This document shows, in pieces, positions 26,234-35,143 of a stretch of 64,000 nucleotides of DNA. The position numbers and the translations under genes are program-made. Origin of the DNA: an uncultured Aquimarina sp. GTDB lineage: Bacteria; Bacteroidota; Bacteroidia; Flavobacteriales; Flavobacteriaceae. The stretch is from contig CANMML010000019.1 of the NCBI GenBank assembly GCA_947499005.1, positions 17,411 through 81,410 on the forward strand. The letters are read 5' to 3'. The notes under the pieces are model-generated. The model worked only from the letters and a program-made list of their open reading frames with translations. It had not been told where the DNA came from and did not search any database. Within the stretch, counting starts at the first letter, position 1; each line of letters opens with the position of its first letter.

Positions 26234-27376
26234 ATGAATTTCCAATTATCCGAAGAGCATCAAATGATTCGTGAAGCAGCAAAAGATTTCACGGTACAAA
26301 ATTTATTACCCAAAGTAGTAGAAAGGGATACCCATATGATATTTCCTCATGAAGAAATAAAAAAGATGGGAGCATTAGGATTTATGGGAATGATGAATGA
26401 TCCAGCATATGGAGGTGGAGGGATGGATACTTTATCTTATGTTATCGCTTTGGAAGAAATATCTAAACATGATGCTTCGGCAGCAGTTATTATGTCTGTA
26501 AATAATTCATTAGTTTGTTGGGGACTGGATGAATATGGGTCTCCCGAACAAAAAGAAAAATACCTAAAGCCTTTGGTATCAGGGGGGAAATTAGGAGCTT
26601 TTGCATTATCAGAGCCCGAAGCAGGAAGCGATGCCACTTCACAGAAAACTACGGCGATAGAAAAAGAAGATCATTATATTTTAAATGGAACAAAAAATTG
26701 GATAACCAATGGAGGAAATGCAGACTATTATTTAATAATTGCACAAACGCATCCCGAATTAAAACATAAAGGCATCAATGTTTTTATTATAGAGAAAGGG
26801 TGGGAAGGTTTTACTATTGGACCTAAGGAAGATAAATTAGGAATTCGTTCGAGTGACACTCATTCGTTGATGTTTGATAATGTAAAAATCCCTAAAGAGA
26901 ATAAAATAGGAGCAGATGGTTTTGGGTTTAAATTTGCCATGAAAACGCTTTCTGGTGGAAGGATAGGTATTGCAGCTCAAGCTTTGGGAATTGCCGCAGG
27001 AGCATATGAGAGGGCTTTGGCATATTCAAAAATTAGGAAATCATTCGGAACTGAAATTTGCAATCATCAAGCAATTGCTTTTAAACTTGCGGATATGTAC
27101 ACTAAAATTGAAGGAGCTCGAATGCTTGTTTACAAATCGGCTATTGATAAAGATAATGGAGATAATTATGATTTATCTAGTGCTACTGCAAAGTTAGTAG
27201 CGTCGCAAGTTGCAATGGATGTTACCGTTGAGGCGGTTCAAATTCATGGAGGAAATGGATATGTAAAAGAATATCATGTAGAACGTTTGATGCGTGATGC
27301 GAAAATCACTCAAATCTATGAAGGTACTAGCGAGATTCAGAAAATTGTCATTTCTCGTGCTATTTTAAGAGATTAA
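26234..27376 (+). CDS. Acyl-CoA dehydrogenase
   Basis: An FAD flavoenzyme that introduces the alpha-beta double bond in acyl-CoA thioesters during beta-oxidation or branched amino acid breakdown. 380 residues. Visible features: ALSEPEAGSDATS and NGTKNWITNGG in the middle domain, RIGIAAQALGIA and YSKIRKSFGTEI in the C-terminal domain, and the catalytic Glu in ITQIYEGTSEIQKIVISR, placed as in short-chain acyl-CoA dehydrogenases. It stands alone with a palindromic operator candidate in its leader. Chain-length preference cannot be read from the sequence. Confidence 0.93.
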   Translation: MNFQLSEEHQMIREAAKDFTVQNLLPKVVERDTHMIFPHEEIKKMGALGFMGMMNDPAYGGGGMDTLSYVIALEEISKHDASAAVIMSVNNSLVCWGLDEYGSPEQKEKYLKPLVSGGKLGAFALSEPEAGSDATSQKTTAIEKEDHYILNGTKNWITNGGNADYYLIIAQTHPELKHKGINVFIIEKGWEGFTIGPKEDKLGIRSSDTHSLMFDNVKIPKENKIGADGFGFKFAMKTLSGGRIGIAAQALGIAAGAYERALAYSKIRKSFGTEICNHQAIAFKLADMYTKIEGARMLVYKSAIDKDNGDNYDLSSATAKLVASQVAMDVTVEAVQIHGGNGYVKEYHVERLMRDAKITQIYEGTSEIQKIVISRAILRD

Positions 27377-27413
27377 ATATCGTTTACAATCATATTATGT
27401 TTTCTTTTGAATC

Positions 27414-28418
27414 ATGAATAAGATCAATTACACCTTACTTTCATTATTATTAATGATCTCTTCATTTGGGTTTTCTCAATCGGAACGTCAATTTATTACG
27501 TATACTACAGCAGGGAAAGAAGTGCTTAGTACAGACGATATTTGGTTATCTCATGAGCATGTTCTCGTAGATTTTATTGGGGCAGATTATATACAACCAG
27601 ATACTTGGAATCAGGATGTAATTCTTAAAGAAATGATCCCTTATTTTAAGGGCTTACAAACTCATAAAGTAGCATATTATGTTGATGCTACACCAAATTA
27701 TATAGGAAGAAATGTTCTTCTACTAGATAAAATAGCAAAGCAGACAGGGATAAAAATCATAACAAATACGGGGTTTTACGGAGCTCGAAACGATAAGTTT
27801 ATTCCGAAATTTGCATTTAATATGACAGTTGAGGAGCTTTCGGGTATATGGATCAATGAATTTGAAAAAGGAATTGATGGAACTGCAATAAAACCAGGTT
27901 TTATAAAGATCGGGGTAGATAATAATTCTCAGTTAGATAGTATAGATATTAAATTGGTAAAAGCAGCTGCAAGGACACATTTAAAAACAGGGCTTACCAT
28001 CGCATCTCATACTGGGCAAGCGAAAGGATTTTGGCCTCAACTAGAAATCATTAAACAATTAGGGGTGTCGCCAAGTTCTTTTATTTGGGTACATGCTCAA
28101 CAAGAAGAAGATCTTTCTAATTATGTTAAGGCTGCAAAAGCAGGCTGCTGGATAAGTTTAGATGGTTTTGGTTGGGAAATAGACGGTCATATAGAAAGAC
28201 TATTGTTTGCTAAGAAAAAAAGAATTTTAGGTAATATTTTAATTTCTCATGATGCAGGTTGGTATGATCCACAAAAGAAAACCCAAGACATAAAGCCTTA
28301 TATTAATATATTTGAAGTTGCTATTCCAAAATTAAAGGAGCGCGGTTTTACGGAAGATGAAATTGATTTACTTCTAAAAATAAATCCTGTTAAAGCCTTT
28401 TCTTTAAAGACGATTTAA
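27414..28418 (+). CDS. Exported phosphotriesterase-family (amidohydrolase) protein
   Basis: 334 residues with a signal peptide ending near FGFSQ. The family's binuclear metal ligands can be seen: H47-E48-H49 (LSHEHVL), the bridging Lys K165 (GFIKIGVD), His in IASHTGQ, His in WVHAQQEE and Asp in LISHDAGW. Family members include lactonases and phosphotriesterases, so the true substrate may be a lactone or a phosphorylated sugar. It begins 37 nt after the acyl-CoA dehydrogenase gene and may be co-transcribed. It overlaps the convergent 28415 gene by 4 nt. Confidence 0.85.
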   Translation: MNKINYTLLSLLLMISSFGFSQSERQFITYTTAGKEVLSTDDIWLSHEHVLVDFIGADYIQPDTWNQDVILKEMIPYFKGLQTHKVAYYVDATPNYIGRNVLLLDKIAKQTGIKIITNTGFYGARNDKFIPKFAFNMTVEELSGIWINEFEKGIDGTAIKPGFIKIGVDNNSQLDSIDIKLVKAAARTHLKTGLTIASHTGQAKGFWPQLEIIKQLGVSPSSFIWVHAQQEEDLSNYVKAAKAGCWISLDGFGWEIDGHIERLLFAKKKRILGNILISHDAGWYDPQKKTQDIKPYINIFEVAIPKLKERGFTEDEIDLLLKINPVKAFSLKTI

Positions 28419-28837
28419 TCATCTCCAATATTGTAGTCATCTTCTTCTTCGATGTGTTCAAAATCTTCTTCTTCTCCTTCAGATTTCAAAAGGCCTTGCT
28501 GTATAATGCTGGTATCTAATTTTATAAAATCTGCTTTTAAAATATCTACAACCTCTTCAAAGTTTTTTCCAGATTTATACAAACCATATGCTTTTTCAGG
28601 AGCATCTTTAATGGATTCTTGAGTCATGTCTCCAATCATTTCTTTTATCTGATCCATAGAAAAGTTACGTTGAAAAAAAGGTCTAATAGTTCCTGCTATA
28701 GAGACTGCGGCACCGTGGCAAATTAATTCCTTTGCACCTTCAATATTGTCAATATTGGTTTGAAGATCTTCTTGTGCCGAAAGGTGTACAGAACATAATA
28801 GAAAACAGGAAAATATAATTAGAAAATGTTTCATCAA
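28415..28837 (-). CDS. Secreted hypothetical protein with acidic tail
   Basis: 140 residues with a clear signal peptide (FLIIFSCFLLCSVHLSAQ). The middle part is helical, with one Cys in KELICHGAA, and the last 20 residues are nearly all Glu/Asp (GEEEDFEHIEEEDDY). The acidic tail could bind calcium or another cation. It overlaps the convergent phosphotriesterase-family gene tail to tail by 4 nt. I do not recognise a family. Confidence 0.65.
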   Translation of the reverse strand: MMKHFLIIFSCFLLCSVHLSAQEDLQTNIDNIEGAKELICHGAAVSIAGTIRPFFQRNFSMDQIKEMIGDMTQESIKDAPEKAYGLYKSGKNFEEVVDILKADFIKLDTSIIQQGLLKSEGEEEDFEHIEEEDDYNIGDD

Positions 28838-28890
28838 TTGATGTTTTAGGAGTAGTTTAAGTATATGCTAAATTACCACAAGAGCTTCTT

Positions 28891-29025
28891 TTAAATTTGG
28901 TTTGTAGGTAAATTCTTAAGAATTTGAGTCCATTGAGTAGATGAATTTACTTTAGAAGCAATAGTATCGGGCAGTTTCTGTTTTCGGTTATTTCTCTTTT
29001 TATAGCTGCAATTGATCTCAATCAT
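28891..29025 (-). CDS. 44-residue small ORF coupled to rlmF
   Basis: This ORF is below the track's length cut. Its ATG (29025-29023) overlaps the rlmF TGA (29024-29022) as ATGA, the classic arrangement for translational coupling. It encodes 44 residues starting MIEINCSYKKRNNRKQKLPD, with a basic first half and a Gln/Thr/Asn-rich second half, no signal peptide and no membrane segment. A chance ORF of this size is possible, but the ATGA overlap and filled gap favour a real gene. Function unknown. Confidence 0.5.
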   Translation of the reverse strand: MIEINCSYKKRNNRKQKLPDTIASKVNSSTQWTQILKNLPTNQI

Positions 29026-29864
29026 TTAAAGGTCCAAGCGATACAGCGACTTTTTTTATTTCCTTGTTCCATTTCTATAATACGTACTTCAGTAGGATTG
29101 GTCTTATTGATGGCTCGTTTGATGTTTTTTAGATTTTCTTTTTTAGAGACTAAAGAAGTAAACCAATGTACTTGTTCTTTAAAAAAAGCACTCTCTTCAG
29201 CCATTTTTTTTACAAATGCTTCTTCACCGCCTTTATACCAAAGTTCATTTGACTTTCCTCCAAAATTTAAAGAATCACTACTTTTTAAGTTCAAATTATT
29301 AAACTTTCTAAGATTCTCGTTTTTAGCATTGCTCTTGTTTTTATAAAAAGGAGGATTGCATACGATTAGGTCAAAATAATCGTTAGGTTGAATCAGTGTT
29401 TCAAAAATTTTGGTTTTGAACTTTTGAGATCTAAGATCAATGTCATTAAGAGGGGGGTTACTTTCGATAAGGTGTTTTGCATTTTCTAAAGAATCTATAT
29501 TGACTTCACTTGCAGTACACTTCCAGTTGAAGTGACACTTTCCTAGAATGGGGTAAATAAGGTTAGCACCAGTACCAATATCAAGAAGATGAATATCCGT
29601 TTTAGAGGTTAAATCTGCAACATGCAATAAGTAATCTAGTCTTCCAGGTATAGGTGGACAAAGACTTCCTTCGGGGATATCCCATTCTATGTTAAAATAG
29701 GTTTTTAAGAGTGATTTGTTTAATGCTTTTACAGCTTCTTTATCACTAAATTTGATAGTATGATTACCATATTCATTCTTAAAAACAAATTGTTTTAAAG
29801 AAGGAGAATCTGTAAGCAGTTTATCGAAAGGATAGTCGTTTATGAAAGGGTTCTTTGGATGCAA
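29022..29864 (-). CDS. rlmF: 23S rRNA (adenine-1618-N6)-methyltransferase
   Basis: This methyltransferase puts an N6-methyl group on A1618 of 23S rRNA using SAM. 280 residues. The start MHPKNPFINDYPFDKL and GRLDYLLHVADL match the RlmF family. The SAM loop is LLDIGTGANLIYPIL and the N6-adenine catalytic motif is NPPFY (VCNPPFYKNK). The C-terminus WFTSLVSKKENL ... SRCIAWTFK is typical. A tiny ORF overlaps its stop by ATGA. The 5' end abuts a divergent gene. Identification is secure. Confidence 0.93.
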   Translation of the reverse strand: MHPKNPFINDYPFDKLLTDSPSLKQFVFKNEYGNHTIKFSDKEAVKALNKSLLKTYFNIEWDIPEGSLCPPIPGRLDYLLHVADLTSKTDIHLLDIGTGANLIYPILGKCHFNWKCTASEVNIDSLENAKHLIESNPPLNDIDLRSQKFKTKIFETLIQPNDYFDLIVCNPPFYKNKSNAKNENLRKFNNLNLKSSDSLNFGGKSNELWYKGGEEAFVKKMAEESAFFKEQVHWFTSLVSKKENLKNIKRAINKTNPTEVRIIEMEQGNKKSRCIAWTFK

Positions 29865-29891
29865 TTATTTATTTCTTTAAAAATTGAAATT

Positions 29892-30425
29892 ATGAAAACA
29901 CATTTTTTATTTTTCATAGGGGTATGCAATGTACTATGTTTTTGTACACAAGCGCAAACCATAGTTTTACATTCAAGTGTTGGGGATACTATTGATTTGC
30001 ATGAGAAAATAAAATATGACTTGTTTTTAGATATACCTAATACTAATTTTAAACATGCTACGATCTCTCAAATTGATGATGCGGTTGTTTTAAAATTTAA
30101 GGAAGGAACAACAATTAAAAAGAAGACCATTTCGAATTCGGATATAGAAATGTACAAAGAAAGAATCTCCCTTTTAAATGCTTATTTCGAAAAGAAGGAA
30201 GATGAATTGGTTGGTTTTACAAAGAGTGCTATTGTTTATGATAATAATTATTATTTAGAATATGAAAGAATTGTCGATGAGAAAAAGTTAGATGTAATTC
30301 GAAGACAAGGAAAGATCGATAAAAGCACTAAAGCATTTACGCAGCCTGATCATATCAAATACCAAAGTGAAGATTATACAGGTAATAGATTTAGTAATTC
30401 TCATTTAAATAGAGATGCTCAATAA
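29892..30425 (+). CDS. Secreted hypothetical protein
   Basis: The track starts at 29859, but the ATG at 29892 gives a proper signal peptide (MKTHFLFFIGVCNVLCFCTQAQ) and 177 residues. The mature protein is hydrophilic, rich in Lys and Ile, with a segment IDLHEKIKYDLFLDIPNTNF and a disordered Asn/Ser-rich end. It is divergent from rlmF and sits upstream of tetR. No domain recognised; the secreted prediction rests on the signal peptide alone. Confidence 0.65.
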   Translation: MKTHFLFFIGVCNVLCFCTQAQTIVLHSSVGDTIDLHEKIKYDLFLDIPNTNFKHATISQIDDAVVLKFKEGTTIKKKTISNSDIEMYKERISLLNAYFEKKEDELVGFTKSAIVYDNNYYLEYERIVDEKKLDVIRRQGKIDKSTKAFTQPDHIKYQSEDYTGNRFSNSHLNRDAQ

Positions 30426-30457
30426 AGTAAATCATAAATATATGTTAAATTAAAATG

Positions 30458-30473
30458 AACAGACTTGTCTGTT
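30458..30473. promoter_or_regulatory. TetR operator AACAGAC-TT-GTCTGTT
   Basis: Perfect 7-2-7 palindrome centred on the -33 TTG (30465-30467) of the tetR promoter. A close match (GACAGACTTGTATGTC) lies before the SDR gene, supporting autoregulation and control of the neighbour. Confidence 0.7.
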
Positions 30474-30494
30474 TTTAAAATGATCTTATATTTG
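30465..30494 (+). promoter_or_regulatory. tetR promoter, apparently leaderless
   Basis: TTG at 30465-30467, 19 nt, TATATTTG at 30487-30494. Transcription should begin about 4-5 nt later, at or next to the GTG start codon at 30499. Confidence 0.65.
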
Positions 30495-30498
30495 TACT

Positions 30499-31062
30499 GT
30501 GAGTAAGAGAGATACAAGAAGAGATATCGTTGAAACAGCATCGCGTCTGTTTTATAAGAAAGGGTATAACTTGACGGGGATAAATGAAATTATTGCCGAA
30601 GCAGGTATAGCTAAAGCTACGTTGTATAGTCATTTCCGTTCGAAGGATGATATCTGTATCGCATATTTACAGTATAAGGATCATATCTTTGCCGAAAAGA
30701 TAGAGGATTTCTGTAAGAATAAAGAAAAAGGAGATCAACAGATTTTAGGCTTGTTTGATTTTCTGTCAGAATTTTACGAGGATGTTGACTTTACAGGTTG
30801 TTGGTGTATTCGTACTGTTTCGGAGCTGCCTCAGGAAAATGAAAAGATAAGAGCAGAGATTCAAGATCAAAAAAAAGGGTTAATAAAAATTATAGAACAG
30901 CTTTTAGTAAATAATAAGCAAGGCTATAGTGAAGCTCAAGTTCAATTAATAGCAAAACAGATTTACTTATTATATGAATCTGCTGTAGCGGAAAGTTATT
31001 TGCATCAAGAAAAATGGCCTATTGAGAGCGCGCGTTCAATATGTCAGAAATTATTGATGTAG
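30499..31062 (+). CDS. TetR/AcrR-family transcriptional regulator
   Basis: 187 residues with a GTG start. The N-terminal TetR DNA-binding domain is clear: RRDIVETASRLFYKKGYNLTGINEIIAEAGIAKATLYSHFRSKDDI. The C-terminal ligand domain includes a Cys-rich patch (DFTGCWCIRTVSEL), a feature of a TetR subgroup similar to YxaF/LmrA regulators. A palindromic operator overlaps its own promoter and a near copy precedes the SDR gene 100 nt downstream, so it probably represses both until an aromatic or quinone-like ligand binds (ligand inferred). The GTG start lies only 5 nt after the -7 box. Confidence 0.92.
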   Translation: MSKRDTRRDIVETASRLFYKKGYNLTGINEIIAEAGIAKATLYSHFRSKDDICIAYLQYKDHIFAEKIEDFCKNKEKGDQQILGLFDFLSEFYEDVDFTGCWCIRTVSELPQENEKIRAEIQDQKKGLIKIIEQLLVNNKQGYSEAQVQLIAKQIYLLYESAVAESYLHQEKWPIESARSICQKLLM

Positions 31063-31081
31063 TTGATATATAGAGAAATGT

Positions 31082-31107
31082 AAAAGACAAAGAATGTCTT
31101 TTATTTT
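31082..31107 (+). terminator. Terminator of tetR
   Basis: AAAAGACA / TGTCTTTT arms with a 5-nt loop, then TATTTTTG. It separates tetR from the SDR gene, which carries its own operator. Confidence 0.75.
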
Positions 31108-31119
31108 TGAATCATAAAA

Positions 31120-31135
31120 GACAGACTTGTATGTC
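31120..31135. promoter_or_regulatory. Second TetR operator, before the SDR gene
   Basis: GACAGACTTGTATGTC differs from the tetR operator by three positions (two in the outer bases, one inner) and lies 25 nt before the SDR start codon. Confidence 0.6.
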
Positions 31136-31160
31136 TAATTATTAAAAATAAAAAAAAGTC

Positions 31161-31904
31161 ATGGGAAATTTTTCAGGTAAAAGAGCCTTAATTATTGGAG
31201 GAACTAGTGGAATAGGATTACAAACAGCTAGTGCTTTATTAAGTGAAGGAGCAGAAGTGCACATTGTAGGTAGAAGTACAGACAAAGTAACATTGGAAGG
31301 TGTACAGAAACATAGAGTAGATATCACAAATCAAGCAGACATTGACGGTTTAGCAACAACGATTGCTGGGTGGGATAATTTAGATTACTTAGTAAATTCA
31401 TCAGGGATTTTTGGGCCTAAATCTTTTTTAGATCATACGCTAGAAGATTACAATTCATATTTAGATTTAAACAGAGGTTTTTTCTTCATCACTCAAGCTG
31501 CTGCTAAGAAAATGAAAGATTCTAATGGGGGATCTATTGTAAATGTTGGATCTATGTGGGCAAAGCAAGCTGTAAAAGCAACACCTTCATCTGCATATTC
31601 AATGCAAAAAGCAGGATTACATTCTTTAACACAACATTTGGCAATGGAGTTGGCTGATCATGGAATCCGTGTGAATGCTGTTTCTCCTGCAGTAGTTGCT
31701 ACTCCAGTATATCATGGAGTATTTGGAGGTAAAGAAGAAGCGGATAAGGCTTTAGAAGGATTCCACGGTTTTCATCCAATCGGAAGAAATGGTTTAGCCG
31801 AAGATGTAGCTAATAGTATTATTTTCTTATTGTCAGATAAGACTTCATGGGTAACTGGTGCTATTTGGGATGTTGATGGTGGTGTCATTGCAGGAAGAAA
31901 TTAA
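31161..31904 (+). CDS. Short-chain dehydrogenase/reductase (SDR)
   Basis: 247 residues, classical SDR. The dinucleotide-binding motif is [13 protein letters not shown], the catalytic Ser is in [11 protein letters not shown] and the Tyr-Lys pair is in [12 protein letters not shown] after the second strand is compatible with NADP. The end [18 protein letters not shown] is typical. It is the likely target of the adjacent TetR regulator and may detoxify or reduce a carbonyl compound. Substrate unknown; family secure. Confidence 0.93.
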   Translation: MGNFSGKRALIIGGTSGIGLQTASALLSEGAEVHIVGRSTDKVTLEGVQKHRVDITNQADIDGLATTIAGWDNLDYLVNSSGIFGPKSFLDHTLEDYNSYLDLNRGFFFITQAAAKKMKDSNGGSIVNVGSMWAKQAVKATPSSAYSMQKAGLHSLTQHLAMELADHGIRVNAVSPAVVATPVYHGVFGGKEEADKALEGFHGFHPIGRNGLAEDVANSIIFLLSDKTSWVTGAIWDVDGGVIAGRN

Positions 31905-31978
31905 TAAATCGATTAAGAGGAACTAAAAATAGAGCGTACGTCATAATGACGACTTTAATTACTTTTTAGTATTAGTTT

Positions 31979-32010
31979 GGTTGGGTGGTATTTACTGCCC
32001 GACCTTTTTA
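31979..32010 (+). terminator. Terminator of the SDR gene
   Basis: GGTTGGGTGG can pair with CTGCCCGACC using G-T pairs, followed by TTTTTATATTTTT. Confidence 0.6.
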
Positions 32011-32024
32011 TATTTTTACAATAA

Positions 32025-33074
32025 ATGGAAATGAAAACGGTAGGTATTATAGGCGGAGGTCTTTGTGGCTTAACATTAGCACATAAGCTAAAGCAGAAGG
32101 GGATTTCAATTAAGTTGTTAGAAGCAAATTCTAGATTTGGGGGACGTGTTTTTACTAAGGTTGTCGATAAGACCAATGTTGAGTTGGGTGCTACTTGGTT
32201 ATGGAAATACAATAGAAATTTAATTGAATTGGCAGAGGAATTAGATATTAAATTTTTTGAACAACAAATGGATGGAGATGCGTTGTTTGAAGCCATGAGT
32301 GCCAATGAACCACAACGTTTTCAGTTACCTCCTAATCAAGAAGTCAGTTACCGTGTAGCAGGAGGAACCTCTGGGTATATCGATAGATTAGTAAAAAAGC
32401 TATCTAAAGAGGAATATTATTTGAATACAAAAGTAGTTGGGATTACAGAAGAAAGAGAAAAAGTTAAGCTAACTACAGAAAAAGGAGAACTATATGTTGA
32501 TCAAGTAGTGTCAACGATACCGCCTCAATTATTAGTGAATTCTGTCTCGTTTTCCCCAGCATTACCATCAGAAATTATGGAGTTAGGTGATGCTACACAC
32601 ACTTGGATGCAAGATTCAATTAAGTGTGCAGTCGTTTTTAAAAATCCCTTTTGGAAAGCTCAAGGTCTTTCGGGTGTAGGATTTAGTCATGTAGGCCCAT
32701 TTACAGAATTGTATGATCATACAGATGTAGAAGGAAAGACTTTTGCATTGATGGGATTTTTGAATGGAGGATTAGCCCAAGAGTCTGAAGCGACTAGAAA
32801 AGAGAAAGTGTTAAAGCAGTTAGTAAAGTTTTTTGGGGATGAGGTTTTGACAGAGCTAGTATCGTATGAAGAAAAAGTTTGGAATCAAGAAAAACTTACT
32901 TTATTTCCGAATAATAAATTTTTGAGCCCTCATCAAAATAATAGTCATCCATTGTATCAAGATTCGCTTTATAATGGGAAGTTTTACATTGCAGGAACAG
33001 AAACAGCAAGTGATTATGCAGGTTATATGGAAGGTGCTGTCATTAGAGCAATAGAATTAGCAAAGGAATTTTAA
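32025..33074 (+). CDS. FAD-dependent amine oxidase-type oxidoreductase
   Basis: 349 residues, shorter than classical monoamine oxidases (about 450). The FAD-binding GxGxxG motif is at the start (VGIIGGGLCGLTLAHKLKQKGISIKLLEA), followed by RFGGRVFTK and a product-side FAD motif FYIAGTETASDYAGYMEGAVIRAIELA. The substrate is not evident; relatives act on amines, phytoene-like compounds or protoporphyrinogen. ATG at 32025 or 32031 is possible. It stands alone after the SDR terminator. Confidence 0.85.
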   Translation: MEMKTVGIIGGGLCGLTLAHKLKQKGISIKLLEANSRFGGRVFTKVVDKTNVELGATWLWKYNRNLIELAEELDIKFFEQQMDGDALFEAMSANEPQRFQLPPNQEVSYRVAGGTSGYIDRLVKKLSKEEYYLNTKVVGITEEREKVKLTTEKGELYVDQVVSTIPPQLLVNSVSFSPALPSEIMELGDATHTWMQDSIKCAVVFKNPFWKAQGLSGVGFSHVGPFTELYDHTDVEGKTFALMGFLNGGLAQESEATRKEKVLKQLVKFFGDEVLTELVSYEEKVWNQEKLTLFPNNKFLSPHQNNSHPLYQDSLYNGKFYIAGTETASDYAGYMEGAVIRAIELAKEF

Positions 33075-33082
33075 ATGAACCT

Positions 33083-33104
33083 CTATGGATTGGAAGATCC
33101 ATAG
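33083..33104 (+). terminator. Weak hairpin after the amine oxidase gene
   Basis: CTATGGA / TCCATAG arms with an 8-nt loop, 9 nt past the stop, but only a short T run follows. The remaining 175 nt up to the M61 gene shows nothing clear. Confidence 0.45.
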
Positions 33105-33281
33105 TTTCGGTTATTACGGAAAGCCTTTTTCTATTTTCAAGCTTATTGCTGTAGGTTACAGGAATCATAGAAGTTCCTATTACTTAAAAATTAATGTATT
33201 AGCTATAGATGTATTTTTAGAAACTAAAAGAGAGATACACTAAAGGACATAGTTTTAACTATTTCTGAGTCTAATAAATTC

Positions 33282-35132
33282 TTATAAATATTTTACTAAA
33301 TCGCCTGTGTTACTAGGGATGCTAACAATTGCAGGGTGTGTTGCTTGTGGAGCTTTTTCAATAAGGGTATCATAGGTGATAATTTTATCATTCCTTCTTA
33401 TGGTAAATGATACATTAGTACCGTGTCTCCAACTTTGCGAAAGGCTAATCAAATATTTAGCATTATTCAAATCAAACTTTTTGTTGTTTACAGAAATTAA
33501 GACATCTTTTTCCTGTACCCCTAATTTTTTTAGAAAGCTACTATTGGATGCCATTTCATTAAAGTAGATTTCATTTTTAGATTGATCAGCTGAAATGTAA
33601 AAAATGTCTCCTTCTTGGAAGTATCCTGTTTCTTCAGTTTCACTTTGTAAAGAAACCCCAACTTTATTGAGAAAGAAGTTATAATCTATAGGTGTCCCTT
33701 TTTCTACATACTCTTTTAGAAAATCATATACATGAGGGTTTGTAATTTCTTTAATGATCTCAAAGAGGTTTTCGTCATCAAAGGCTTTATCTTTTCCATA
33801 GGTTTTAGATAATGATTTCATCATATCTAATATTGTTTTTTCTCCATTAGAATGTTCTCTAATGAGAATATCTACACACATAGCTATCAATGCCCCTTTT
33901 TCATATACATTGGCGTAATTCTCTTTGTAGGGTTCTTCAAGGATGTTTTTACTCATTAAAGTAAATGAAAGATCATCTTGAAACTTTTTGGAGCGTTCAA
34001 TTTTATGAGAAATTCTTTTGTAAAATTCTTCTTGACTGATAAGGCCTTCTTTTACCTGAAATATATTCGCGAAATATTCGGTTACTCCCTCGTAAAGCCA
34101 TAAGTGTTTAGACATTTTAGGAATGTTGTAATCGAAATCGTGTATCTCTTTAGAGTGAATTGCTAAAGGAGTAATGATGTGGAAAAACTCGTGAGATACC
34201 ACATCGATAAGATGTTTTTCGATCATCTCGAAAGGCAAGTCGGCAGGTAAAACAACTACTGTTGAGTTGTTATGTTCTAAAGCTCCGAATCCTGTAGGAT
34301 GTTTAGCACCTCTTTTCGCTAGATATAAAAATATACTATAAGTATTCGTGTGATTGATATCTCCCATAAAATGTTTTTGGGCAGACATCATTTTTTGCAT
34401 GCTAGGAACTAGGTCTTTTGCAGAAATATTTTTATTGGTAGAGTGTACTCCTAAATTTACTGTAATATCATTGATATTAAAGCTTTCCATTTTGTACCTA
34501 CTAAGGAAAATAGGATTATCAATTAGAGTAGCATAACGATCAAAAGCGAAGCTTTCTTCGGTGATGTTTAATGCATCTTTAGAAGTGGAGACTGGTTGAG
34601 AACAGCCTAAAAACATGTTTTTATGATGCTTGACTTTAAGCTGAAAAGGGATGTTTTTTTGATTAGAAAGATAACCAACGAATCCGTGAAGGTTTAAAAT
34701 ATAATTTCTATGATGCTCGATGTTAGTTCCTGCTGGCGAGAAAACATCATGATCTTCTTCGATGTCATAACTGTCATTTACTAAATATTCTATTTTATGA
34801 AGCTTTTCTGCGTTAGAAATATGCCACTCGCTCGTATCTTTTTGAACAATATTTAATTCATTACCAGAGGCGTCGTAAGCTTTTATGTTTTCAACAAATT
34901 GGCCATAATTATCGATACTATATGTCCCTGGAATAATCTTTGGAAGAAAAAAATCGATTTCTTGATACTGCTGTTTTATAGGGTAAAAGCTAACTTGTAT
35001 ATGATCTTTAGCGGTATTATACGCATCAATAACAACTTTGTTTTCTTGTGATTGAGGTACTGAAATCGTTTGAGTAGATTTACAGCTTACTACTATTAGA
35101 GATAAAAAAAATAATCTTAAAAAAAACTTCAT
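33282..35132 (-). CDS. M61-family metallopeptidase with PDZ domain, lipoprotein
   Basis: 616 residues with a lipoprotein signal (FLSLIVVSCKST). The N-terminal beta-rich domain includes FFLPKIIPGTYSIDNYG, typical of M61 (glycyl aminopeptidase-like) proteins. The zinc site is HEFFH in VVSHEFFHIITP, with the downstream Glu in LWLYEGVTEYFANIF. A PDZ-like domain occupies the last 150 residues (LGVQEKDVLISVNNKKFDLNN). It probably trims peptides in the periplasm or at the surface. It lies upstream of a HAD gene on the same strand side but is transcribed after it. Family secure. Confidence 0.92.
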   Translation of the reverse strand: MKFFLRLFFLSLIVVSCKSTQTISVPQSQENKVVIDAYNTAKDHIQVSFYPIKQQYQEIDFFLPKIIPGTYSIDNYGQFVENIKAYDASGNELNIVQKDTSEWHISNAEKLHKIEYLVNDSYDIEEDHDVFSPAGTNIEHHRNYILNLHGFVGYLSNQKNIPFQLKVKHHKNMFLGCSQPVSTSKDALNITEESFAFDRYATLIDNPIFLSRYKMESFNINDITVNLGVHSTNKNISAKDLVPSMQKMMSAQKHFMGDINHTNTYSIFLYLAKRGAKHPTGFGALEHNNSTVVVLPADLPFEMIEKHLIDVVSHEFFHIITPLAIHSKEIHDFDYNIPKMSKHLWLYEGVTEYFANIFQVKEGLISQEEFYKRISHKIERSKKFQDDLSFTLMSKNILEEPYKENYANVYEKGALIAMCVDILIREHSNGEKTILDMMKSLSKTYGKDKAFDDENLFEIIKEITNPHVYDFLKEYVEKGTPIDYNFFLNKVGVSLQSETEETGYFQEGDIFYISADQSKNEIYFNEMASNSSFLKKLGVQEKDVLISVNNKKFDLNNAKYLISLSQSWRHGTNVSFTIRRNDKIITYDTLIEKAPQATHPAIVSIPSNTGDLVKYL

Positions 35133-35143
35133 GTACTTATATT

